Origin: Thermoanaerobaculum sp. | GTDB taxonomy: Bacteria; Acidobacteriota; Thermoanaerobaculia; Multivoradales; UBA5704 | Assembly (NCBI GenBank): GCA_021154885.1 | Contig: JAJKHS010000056.1 | Location: 1-64,000 of the forward strand | DNA: 64,000 nucleotides | Direction of reading: 5' to 3' | Shown here: positions 16,449 to 23,197 of the stretch, in pieces | Position numbering within the stretch: the first letter of the stretch is position 1 | How the letters are laid out: each line of letters begins with the position of its first letter | Translations under genes and position numbers: made by a program | Notes under the pieces: generated by a model | The model's input: the letters and a program-made list of their open reading frames with translations, nothing else | What the model was told of the DNA's origin: nothing | Database searches by the model: none

Positions 16449-17942
16449 TCAGACCTCCACGACGTCGAAACGCTCGTGGTGCAGCTCGGGGTCGCTCTGG
16501 ATCAGGATGTGGACGCCGAGGGTGCGCTCCAGCTCGTCGAGAATGGCCCGCTCCTCCTGCTGCAAGGCGCGGGAGATCTCGGGGTGGACGCGCAGCAGCA
16601 GCTCCGAGTTGCCCGTGCGCCCCCGCAGGTGGAGCAGCTCCTTGCGCAGATTGAGGCAGATGGTGGCCACCGACTTGATCCGCCCGCGGCCGGAGCAGTA
16701 GGGGCAGGGCTGAGTGAGCAGGCGCTCCAGGTTGGACCGGCTGCGCTTACGAGTGATCTCCACCAGGCCGAACTCGGAGATGTTGAGCAGCTTGGTCTTC
16801 GCCCGGTCCTTCTTGATCTCGCTCTCCAGGCTGGCGAAGACCTCCTCGCGGTGGACCGCCTCGATCATGTCGATGAGGTCGATGACGATGATCCCCCCCA
16901 GGTCGCGCAGGCGGATCTGGCGCACGATCTCCGAGACCGCCTCGAGGTTGGTCTGCAAGACCGTGTCCTCCAGGTTGCTCTGGCCCACGAAACGGCCGGT
17001 GTTGACGTCGATGGCGACCAGCGCCTCGGTGGGGTTGATGACGATGTAGCCGCCGGACTTGAGCCACACCTTGGACTTGAGCGCCGCCTCGATCTGCTCC
17101 TCGATGCCGAACTGCTCGAACAGGCTCGCCCGCTGGCGGAAGAGCTTGACCTTGGAGACCAGACCGGGCTGCACCTGGTCGAGGAACTCGACGATCCGCT
17201 CGTAGGTCTCCTCGCCGTCCACCCAGAGGACGGCGAAGTCGCTGCGCAGGAGATCCCGCACCACCCGCAGGGCGAGGTCGAGGTCCTGATGGAGGAGGGT
17301 GGGGGCCGAGACCCGGCTCGCCCGGTGGCGGATCTTCTCCCACAGCCGCGACAGGTAGACGAGGTCGCTCTCGAACTCCTCCCGCCCCTTGCCCTCGCCC
17401 ACCGTACGCACGATCAAGCCGCCGGCCGTCACCGGGAGCTGGTGGAGGATGCCCACCAGCCGCTCCCGCTCCGCCTCGTCCTCGATGCGGCGGGAGACGC
17501 CGAAGTGCTTCACAGTGGGCAGCAGCACCAGGTAGCGCCCCGGCAGGGTGACGTGGGTGCTGATGCGCGCTCCCTTGCTGGGCAGCGGGTCCTTGACGAC
17601 TTGGACGATGATCTCCTGGCCGGGCTTCAACAGCTCGTCGATCGAGGGGGAAGTCCCTGGGTGCGCCGCCGGCAGCTCGTCGTGGTTGCGGGCGTCGTCG
17701 ATCTCCAGGTCCTCCATCGCCTCGACGTCGGCCGCCACGTCGCTGACGTAGAGAAAGGCGTCGCGCTCCAGGCCCACGTCCACGAAGGCGGCCTGCATGC
17801 CGGGCAGCACCCGGGTCACCCGTCCCTTGTAGACGTTGCCCACGAGCCCCCGATGGCGGTGCCGCTCGACGAAGATCTCCGTCAGGCGGTCGTCCTCCAG
17901 GACGCCGATCCGCGTCTGATGCGGATCGCTCTCGATGAGCAT
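16449..17942 (-). CDS. rng: Ribonuclease E/G family protein
   Basis: An endoribonuclease for rRNA maturation and mRNA decay. The ~497-residue protein has an N-terminal S1 domain (GLVGNVYKGRVTRVLPGMQAAFVDVG), the catalytic DVNTGR with the first metal-binding Asp, the second acidic motif IVIDLIDM, and the Zn-link cysteines in CPYCSGRG. The length fits RNase G, lacking the long RNase E scaffold tail. I place the start at the ATG giving MLIESDPHQTRIGVLEDD; a GTG four codons upstream (VSLKMLIES) is equally possible. The longer open frame upstream runs into tandem repeats and is unlikely to be coding. Confidence 0.92.
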   Translation of the reverse strand: MLIESDPHQTRIGVLEDDRLTEIFVERHRHRGLVGNVYKGRVTRVLPGMQAAFVDVGLERDAFLYVSDVAADVEAMEDLEIDDARNHDELPAAHPGTSPSIDELLKPGQEIIVQVVKDPLPSKGARISTHVTLPGRYLVLLPTVKHFGVSRRIEDEAERERLVGILHQLPVTAGGLIVRTVGEGKGREEFESDLVYLSRLWEKIRHRASRVSAPTLLHQDLDLALRVVRDLLRSDFAVLWVDGEETYERIVEFLDQVQPGLVSKVKLFRQRASLFEQFGIEEQIEAALKSKVWLKSGGYIVINPTEALVAIDVNTGRFVGQSNLEDTVLQTNLEAVSEIVRQIRLRDLGGIIVIDLIDMIEAVHREEVFASLESEIKKDRAKTKLLNISEFGLVEITRKRSRSNLERLLTQPCPYCSGRGRIKSVATICLNLRKELLHLRGRTGNSELLLRVHPEISRALQQEERAILDELERTLGVHILIQSDPELHHERFDVVEV

Positions 17943-17989
17943 CTTGAGACTCACGGTCGGGGATTGTATCCCGGACCCTCCCCCATTGG

Positions 17990-18333
17990 CCGCCCGCGAC
18001 GAAAATGCTCCCCGCACGACGCGTCGTCGTCTGGAGACGACAGAAATTCTCCGTAGACGATGCGCCGTGATACGGAGACGACGTGCCGTTGGCCGCGGAC
18101 GATGGAAATGCGCCGCGTACAGCGGAACATCGTAAGGAGACAACGGTCCAGATTGAAATGCGCCGCGTATGACGGAACATCGTAAGGGGACGACGGTTCA
18201 TCGTACGCGTACGGCGTGCCGTTGTCCGCGGACGACGGAAATGCGCCGCGTACGACGGAACATCGTAAGGGGACAACGGTTCATCGTACGCGTAGGACGG
18301 GACTGCGCCGCGTACGACGGGAGACCGTAGGGC
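17990..18333. repeat. Degenerate tandem repeats of about 50-83 bp
   Basis: GAAATGCGCCGCGTA followed by CGGAACATCGTAAGG occurs at 18105, 18155 and 18238, with a diverged copy near 18302. Spacings are 50, 83 and about 62 bp. Between copies, ACGGTTCATCGTACGCGTA is shared at 18194 and 18273, and CCGTTG-CCGCGGACGA at 18086 and 18220. The stretch of over 340 bp has no supported gene. It separates RNase E/G from an orphan antitoxin. Confidence 0.75.
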
Positions 18334-18334
18334 A

Positions 18335-18371
18335 TGACGCACCCTGGATTTCTGGCTGTGCTAAGCTTTTT
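18335..18371. repeat. Direct repeat, left copy
   Basis: TGACGCACCCTGGATTTCTG continuing GCTGTGCTAAGCTTTT. It is matched with one substitution and a 2-bp insertion at 18774-18812. The two copies bracket the antitoxin gene at 18408-18635. Confidence 0.75.
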
Positions 18372-18407
18372 AGAAGAAGGCGAGCAGCGTATCGATGAGG
18401 TGGCGGT

Positions 18408-18635
18408 TCAATCCTCTTCCGCCGCCAGGGTCTTGACCAACTCGGGGGTAACAGGACCGGCGTCGGGCCGTACGGGGAAGAGGCGGATGCCATTGCGGGT
18501 GGCGGTGGGCTGGGTAGGGCCGAGGCCGCGGCGGGCGAGATCAGAGATGATGGTGCCGATAGGCACGCCTCGTTGAGCGGCCAAAGCGCGGGCCGAGGCC
18601 AACACGTCGTCGTCAAGGGTGAGCGTGGTTCTCAT
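18408..18635 (-). CDS. VapB-type antitoxin without an adjacent toxin
   Basis: A 75-residue protein starting MRTTLTLDDDVLASARALA, a ribbon-helix-helix pattern of VapB/DUF2191-type antitoxins. A helix then reads RGVPIGTIISDLARRGLGP and the C-terminus is acidic (VTPELVKTLAAEED), the part that normally binds the toxin. The usual VapC gene should follow directly on the minus strand, but only the repeat region lies there. The ATG at 18635 is chosen; a GTG five codons upstream is an alternative. The gene is flanked by a 37-bp direct repeat, suggesting a cassette that lost its toxin. Confidence 0.65.
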   Translation of the reverse strand: MRTTLTLDDDVLASARALAAQRGVPIGTIISDLARRGLGPTQPTATRNGIRLFPVRPDAGPVTPELVKTLAAEED

Positions 18636-18724
18636 ATCATCAAGCGTCACGCATCAAGCCGGTGGTGTCAAGAGGCGTTAGGCGATCAGGGTCCCGTGTC
18701 CGTCGCCGACCGGACCTGCGAGGA

Positions 18725-18749
18725 CCGTGGCCTCAGGGGCAGGCCACGG
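18725..18749. other. Perfect 9-bp hairpin
   Basis: CCGTGGCCT (18725-18733) and AGGCCACGG (18741-18749) are perfect arms around a 7-base loop. No T-run follows. It lies between two divergently oriented antitoxin-like genes and may be part of a regulatory or repeat sequence. Confidence 0.5.
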
Positions 18750-18773
18750 GTCTCTTCGAGCGTTGAGCCGGCC

Positions 18774-18812
18774 TGACGCGCCCTGGATTTTTCTGGCTGT
18801 GCTAAGCTTTTC
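18774..18812. repeat. Direct repeat, right copy
   Basis: Second copy of the sequence at 18335-18371, with TTTTTC in place of TTTC in its middle. It ends 26 bp before the start of the antitoxin-like gene at 18839 and may include part of that gene's promoter. Confidence 0.75.
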
Positions 18813-18838
18813 AGAGAGAGGCGCCGAGGTAAAGCACT

Positions 18839-19105
18839 ATGAAGAATCGTGACATAGCTCTTTGCTCTCCGGAGATCACCATCCCCAACGTGCGGCTCGG
18901 CCTCGAAGACCTCCTCGCCATCATCCACAGCCTCGATGAGCCGTCCCGTGCCCGTGTGGCCCGTGCTCTTGCCGAGACCGAGATGGACGCTCGCTTCAAA
19001 GATCTGATCACACAACTGGCCGCGCGAGCTCCAGCCGAAGACGTCACAGATGCCGACATCGATCGCGAAGCGCAGGCGGCGCGCAACGCCGCCCAGCCGG
19101 AATGA
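18839..19105 (+). CDS. Antitoxin-like protein, partner toxin missing
   Basis: An 88-residue acidic protein with GAGGTAAAG before the ATG. LDEPSRARVARALAETEMDARFKDLI and EDVTDADIDREAQAARNA resemble small antitoxin-like proteins usually followed by a PIN toxin gene. The stop overlaps an ATG (ATGA at 19103), the normal coupling with a toxin, but that frame stops after eight codons (MKPILKGG). No PIN motif was found in the following 200 bp. I infer a decayed toxin or a solitary antitoxin. Confidence 0.55.
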   Translation: MKNRDIALCSPEITIPNVRLGLEDLLAIIHSLDEPSRARVARALAETEMDARFKDLITQLAARAPAEDVTDADIDREAQAARNAAQPE

Positions 19106-19305
19106 AGCCAATCCTGAAAGGAGGTTAGTTCTGTTCTGCCCACAAGAGGAATCGATCAATCGAACTGTGGCAAACGGCGAGGCCGCCTAATCGAGGGTAT
19201 CAAGCGGGGCGGTTTCCCCGTAGTCTCGCGGAGCGCCTCTCCTTGACCACGATGGTTCCGGTTGATCCCGGCGATGTGCCGCGTTCCATTGCTCTCTCCC
19301 AGCGA

Positions 19306-19854
19306 TTATCGCTGTACTCGGACAAGCTGAACGAAAAAGCCATAGATATCGCACTGATTGCCTGTGCAGTCGTGAAACTTGCGAGCCCGGTTATAGTTGT
19401 CGTTGAGTCCAACGCGCTGCTTGTCGACCTCGTCGAAGACGGGATGCAAGATTGACGGGACCTGTAAGAACACTTGGTCGGCTGCATGTTTTGAATCAAA
19501 GGGTCCGGCATAGACGGGCAGTTGCCAATCTTCATCCTCTCCCTTCTTTACACCTCGAAGCTGAAGGGTCTTTAGGGTCCAATATGACTGCGGCGCGTAG
19601 TGAGAACTTACGTCGTCTGAAACGAGTCCTTTAACGCCAGCCTTTCCCAGAGCCGATACGACATCCCTTTGCCATCCAATATATGCGCACGCGTGACACA
19701 TCTCAAATGAGATGTAGAATCCCGAGTAGTTCGCGGGTATCTTTTTGATTCGCGCCTGCGTCGTTGTGCTGCGGCTCTGGGCAGCCAAAGAATAACTGAA
19801 AGCGGCGGTGATGAAAACGAACGAAGTCATAAGGCAATGGGCATATCTCTTCAT
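19306..19854 (-). CDS. Exported hypothetical protein
   Basis: A 182-residue precursor with signal peptide MKRYAHCLMTSFVFITAAFSY and cleavage near LAAQS. The mature protein has paired cysteines (FEMCHACAYIGW; FHDCTGNQCDIYG), which could form disulfides, and a segment LQLRGVKKGEDEDWQLPVYAGPFD. The family is not recognised. AT-richer codon use than most neighbours hints at recent acquisition. A GGAGGG site lies upstream of the ATG. A long gene-free stretch with a giant inverted repeat separates it from the next plus-strand gene. Confidence 0.6.
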   Translation of the reverse strand: MKRYAHCLMTSFVFITAAFSYSLAAQSRSTTTQARIKKIPANYSGFYISFEMCHACAYIGWQRDVVSALGKAGVKGLVSDDVSSHYAPQSYWTLKTLQLRGVKKGEDEDWQLPVYAGPFDSKHAADQVFLQVPSILHPVFDEVDKQRVGLNDNYNRARKFHDCTGNQCDIYGFFVQLVRVQR

Positions 19855-20046
19855 GATTTCCCTCCAACATTAACCGGGGTGAAAGCGCCCGAATCCACCG
19901 CCCTCTTTCCCGACTGGCCCGATCCGACTAACTTTCAGGCGAGGTAATGATATCACCAAACCAGCCAGTACCTCGTCACTCCAAAAATGACGAGTGAGTT
20001 CCCGACAGGCTCCTGGAAAAAGCTATCTCATCTGTCGATCTATCCA

Positions 20047-20280
20047 CCGGCCCAACGGGCCGGGAGACCCTAGCCCAGGACTGAGGCCGCAGGCCGATGC
20101 CCTGGGGAAAAAGGGCAACCCTCCTTGCGGCCTGAAAGGCCGCGAGAACTTTTCCACCAAGGACTGGCCGGCCCAACGGTCTCGCGGCCTTTCAGGCCGC
20201 ACCGCGTTGTCATCCCTCCACCCAGGGCATCGGCCTGCGGCCTCAGCCCTGGGCTGGGATCTCCCGGCCCGTTGGGCCGG
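20047..20280. repeat. Long near-perfect inverted repeat
   Basis: The 59-60-bp outer arms (about 20047-20105 and 20221-20280) match with roughly three mismatches. Inside them, a perfect 21-bp pair at 20127-20147 and 20180-20200 is itself composed of short palindromes (GCGGCCTGAAAGGCCGC). The whole 234 bp can fold into one long hairpin with a second hairpin at its head. It occupies most of the 506-bp gene-free stretch 19855-20360; nothing else is seen there. The palindromic sub-blocks (CCGGCCCAACGGGCCGG) suggest a REP/BIME-type element. Confidence 0.85.
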
Positions 20281-20360
20281 ACGGGCCGCCACTCACGCCG
20301 GTGTCTCTTGCCGGGCTGCTGCGGTATACTCGACAGACGCGAAAGCGCGTGGGCGCACAC

Positions 20361-20789
20361 ATGGACAGGTTCGCTAACCAGCGGTGGCTCCGGATGGCAA
20401 TATTGTTTGCCGTCGTGTACCCCGTCGTGGGCATCACGTTCGCGGCGCTCGCCAATCCCTCTGCCTCCAACGAGATGCGTATCACCTGGCGGCTGGCCGC
20501 GTGGTTGATAAGCGCCGCGGCATTCGCGGCTCACGTCGGGTACGAGCATTTTCGACTGCGGAGCTCACCTCTTCGAGCAGCACTGCACGTCTCGGTGGCG
20601 GTTGCCTTGGGGGCCTTCGCTCTTGCCGTTTGGGTGAACGTTCATGCACACTGGGGGGCTTCAAGCCACCCGAGCCCGCTCGCGCCCTTGGCGCTCGTCG
20701 TGTTCCCGGCGGTGACCGGGGTGCCGGCGTTTGTCGTCGCCCTTGTTGCCGTAGCCGTACTGGCCCGACTGCGCCGGCGCAGTCAGTAA
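20361..20789 (+). CDS. Membrane protein of unknown function
   Basis: A 142-residue hydrophobic protein. The ATG at 20361 (MDRFANQRWLRMAILFAVV) avoids the longer frame that reads back into the inverted repeat. Four membrane segments are likely, around residues 11-31, 43-60, 73-92 and 108-133, with a basic C-terminal tail LARLRRRSQ. No motif of a known transporter or enzyme was seen. It forms a pair with the similarly sized membrane protein that follows 54 bp downstream. Confidence 0.6.
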   Translation: MDRFANQRWLRMAILFAVVYPVVGITFAALANPSASNEMRITWRLAAWLISAAAFAAHVGYEHFRLRSSPLRAALHVSVAVALGAFALAVWVNVHAHWGASSHPSPLAPLALVVFPAVTGVPAFVVALVAVAVLARLRRRSQ

Positions 20790-20843
20790 GATTGCGATCA
20801 CATAGGTCCTGAGCCTGGGCAAGGTAGCCGACACAGGAGCGCT

Positions 20844-21275
20844 ATGCAAATTCATGAGGCCGTGATCAAGACGACGCGTCTGTTGTCCGCTGCAGCAGCA
20901 ATCTGGTGCCTTGGAGCATCCCTCGTCGTCTGGTTCAGCCCGGTCATTCGGACCGGCTACGAAGGAACGGCTTCGGGCGCGGTCTCGGACCGTGACGCCC
21001 TCTATCGTGTCGAGTCGTTCCGCCAGTACGCGGGCCCAGTGGGCGTCTTTGTTCTGACGCTCTTGTGCCTCCTCGCCGTAACGGCATTCGTCGGTGTCCT
21101 CCAAGGCCGGCGTATCCTCTACACGGTCTGCTCGATAATGCTCTTGGCCTTGTCAGTCGTCACCGCCTTCTCTGTCGGGAGCCCGTTTATCCCGGCCGCA
21201 GTGGTCCTCGTATTGGTCTCGCTCGTAGGGTGGTGCGCATCGCCGGCGCGAGTGAGGGGCCAGCCTACCGATTGA
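20844..21275 (+). CDS. Membrane protein with altered C-terminus
   Basis: A 143-residue protein with ACAGGAG before its ATG. Membrane segments are likely near residues 13-31, 66-86, 91-108 and 112-130. The last residues (GQPTD) and the stop are encoded in the reverse complement of the duplicated rodA 3' end that starts at 21261, so the native C-terminus was probably replaced when that fragment arrived. Function is unknown. Confidence 0.6.
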   Translation: MQIHEAVIKTTRLLSAAAAIWCLGASLVVWFSPVIRTGYEGTASGAVSDRDALYRVESFRQYAGPVGVFVLTLLCLLAVTAFVGVLQGRRILYTVCSIMLLALSVVTAFSVGSPFIPAAVVLVLVSLVGWCASPARVRGQPTD

Positions 21276-21375
21276 CGTACCGCCGGATGTCCACTCCCAG
21301 GATCAACCCCACCGAGATGAAGTTGACCATGGTGAAGGAGCCGCCGTAGGAGAGGAAGGGGAGGAGGGGATGCCG
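21261..21375 (-). pseudogene. Duplicated 3' fragment of rodA (mrdB)
   Basis: This ~115-bp stretch repeats the end of the rodA gene at 22051-22163, including its stop codon, with a few substitutions and a 2-bp indel near the distal end. The two copies are 790 bp apart and enclose the HigBA module. The fragment lacks the rest of rodA and cannot make a functional protein. Confidence 0.85.
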
Positions 21376-21430
21376 CTCTGGTTGGCTGCTACTCATTGAC
21401 ATGCGTCACGTGACGGATTACGCTTGAGCC

Positions 21431-21715
21431 GTGATCAAGACGTTCGCGGACCGGGACACCCAGGAACTCTACTCGACGGGCAAATCGAAACGGTTCCCGC
21501 CGGACATTGTCAAGCGGGCGATGAGAAAGCTGGAGTACATCGACTTGGCTACCCAGCTCGACGACTTGAAGGTCCCGCCCGGCAACCGGCTTCACGAGCT
21601 CAAGCGGGATCGGACGGCGCAGCACTCTATCTCCGTCAACGACCAGTGGCGCATCTGCTTCCGGTTCGTCGACGGCGACGCCTACGATGTCGAGGTTACC
21701 GACTATCACGAATGA
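21431..21715 (+). CDS. higB: HigB/RelE-family toxin
   Basis: A 94-residue ribosome-dependent mRNA interferase-type toxin. The hallmarks are FADRDTQELYSTGKSKRFP near the start, LHELKRDRTAQHSISVNDQWRI in the centre and FRFVDGDAYDVEVTDYH at the end, as in HigB plasmid-maintenance killers. It starts at GTG 21431. The HigA gene follows after 11 bp, giving the toxin-first order usual for higBA. The module sits between two copies of the rodA 3' end. Confidence 0.9.
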   Translation: MIKTFADRDTQELYSTGKSKRFPPDIVKRAMRKLEYIDLATQLDDLKVPPGNRLHELKRDRTAQHSISVNDQWRICFRFVDGDAYDVEVTDYHE

Positions 21716-21726
21716 CGAGGTGCGAC

Positions 21727-22041
21727 ATGAGCATTCCCAATACAGGCCAGAGAAGGGTCCGCCCCACCCATCCGGGCGAGATGATTCGAGAGGACTTCCT
21801 GCCGGACTACGGGCTCACCGTCTCGGGTCTCGCCGGGGCATTGGGCGTTTCCCGCCAGACGATCAACGAATTGCTGCGGGAGCGGCGGGCCGTAAGCCCG
21901 GAGATGGCGCTTCGCCTCTCTCGCCTGTTCAGCAATGCCCCCGAATTCTGGCTCAACGCGCAGCGTGCAGTGGATCTGTGGGATGCGGCCAAGGCCATCA
22001 AGACGCAGGTTGAGAGCATCAAGCCGCTGAAGGTCGCGTAA
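21727..22041 (+). CDS. higA: HigA-family antitoxin
   Basis: A 104-residue XRE-type DNA-binding antitoxin that neutralises HigB and represses the operon. It opens with a family signature (RRVRPTHPGEMIREDFLPDYGL), followed by the helix-turn-helix LTVSGLAGALGVSRQTINELL and the conserved MALRLSRLFSNAPEFWLNAQRAVDLWDA. The ATG at 21727 is supported by the HigA N-terminal signature, and the gene lies 11 bp after higB. The stop is only 10 bp before the intact rodA 3' end. Confidence 0.92.
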   Translation: MSIPNTGQRRVRPTHPGEMIREDFLPDYGLTVSGLAGALGVSRQTINELLRERRAVSPEMALRLSRLFSNAPEFWLNAQRAVDLWDAAKAIKTQVESIKPLKVA

Positions 22042-22054
22042 CCAAGGAGCCAGC

Positions 22055-23197
22055 CTACCGATTGACGTACCGCCGGATGTCCACCCCCAGGATCAGCCCG
22101 GTCGAGATGAAGTTGACCATGGTGAAGGAGCCGCCATAGGAGAGGAAGGGGAGGGGGATGCCGGTGATGGGGGCGAAGCCCACCACCATGGAGCTGTTGT
22201 AGAGGATGTGGAAACACAGGAACGACAGCAGCCCCACCACCAGCAGGATGCCGGCACGGTCCCGGGCCCGCATGGCGATGCGGGCGGCGCTGGTGATGAA
22301 AAGGACGTAGAGCCCCATCACCGTCAGCACCCCCAGGAACCCCCACTCCTCCGCCAGCACGGCCAGGATGAAGTCGGTGTGGCGGGCGGGGAGGAAGCGG
22401 AGCTGGCTCTGGGTACCCTGCATGTACCCCTTGCCCGTCAGCTCGCCCGAGCCCACGGCGATCTTGCTCTGCCGCACCTGATAACCCGCCCCCAGGGGAT
22501 CGGTCTGGGGGGCGAGGAAGGTCATCACCCGCTGCCGCTGGTAAGCCTTCATGCCGAACGTCCAGACGCCGGAGACCAGCACCAGCCCGGTGACCACGGC
22601 GATGACCAGCAGCCGCACCCGGACCCCCGCCACCAGCAGCGTGCCGATGAGCAGGGGCGCGAACATGGCCGCGCCGCCCATGTCGGGCTCGACGGCCACC
22701 AGCACCATGGGCAGGGCCACGATGAAGATGGCCGTCAGGATCTGGCGCAGGTCGAGAATGCGGGCGTTCAGGCCCGCCAGGTAGCGGGCCAGGAAGAGGC
22801 ACGTCGCCAGCTTGGCGAACTCCGACGGCTGGAACTGCCAGGGGCCGATCTGCAGCCAATTGGCCGCCCCGCCGCGCACCACGCCGTAGCCGAGGACGCC
22901 CACCAGGGAGGCGATCCCCAAGCCGTAGAGCACCACCGAGAAGTCCAGCAGCACGTGGTAGTCGATGCTCATCGCCACCACGAGGAGCACCAGCCCGATC
23001 GCCACCCAGCCGGCCTGGCGGGGAAAGTAGTCCACCACCATCTCGGAGCTGGCGCTGTGCACCGTGGCGAGGCCGATGGCGGCGAGCAGCAGGACGGAGA
23101 GCATGAGCCCGCCGTCGATCGAGGACAACAGCCGCAGCCGCGGCTGGTCCTCATGGAGCGGGTGGCTTCCCGTTATCGATCCCGAAATACTTTGCAT
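22055..23197 (-). CDS. mrdB: SEDS peptidoglycan glycosyltransferase RodA
   Basis: RodA polymerises glycan strands in the elongasome with PBP2. The 380-residue protein has about ten membrane segments and the SEDS features GGAANWLQIGPWQFQPSEFAKL and VEPDMGGAAMFAPLLIGTLL. The C-terminal block PLPFLSYGGSFTMVNFISTGL is the usual ending. It overlaps the end of mrdA by 47 nt, closing the five-gene mre/mrd operon. Its last ~115 bp are duplicated at 21261-21375. Confidence 0.96.
   Translation of the reverse strand: MQSISGSITGSHPLHEDQPRLRLLSSIDGGLMLSVLLLAAIGLATVHSASSEMVVDYFPRQAGWVAIGLVLLVVAMSIDYHVLLDFSVVLYGLGIASLVGVLGYGVVRGGAANWLQIGPWQFQPSEFAKLATCLFLARYLAGLNARILDLRQILTAIFIVALPMVLVAVEPDMGGAAMFAPLLIGTLLVAGVRVRLLVIAVVTGLVLVSGVWTFGMKAYQRQRVMTFLAPQTDPLGAGYQVRQSKIAVGSGELTGKGYMQGTQSQLRFLPARHTDFILAVLAEEWGFLGVLTVMGLYVLFITSAARIAMRARDRAGILLVVGLLSFLCFHILYNSSMVVGFAPITGIPLPFLSYGGSFTMVNFISTGLILGVDIRRYVNR

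Noticed and set aside
17990-18333. Possible CRISPR array
   Set aside because: Repeat units vary in sequence and spacing, and the spacers share sequence with one another. No cas genes are in the window.
20023-20508. Several ORFs across the long inverted repeat (with GLRPQADALG-like peptides)
   Set aside because: They are translations of the palindromic repeat in various frames, a well-known source of spurious proteins.
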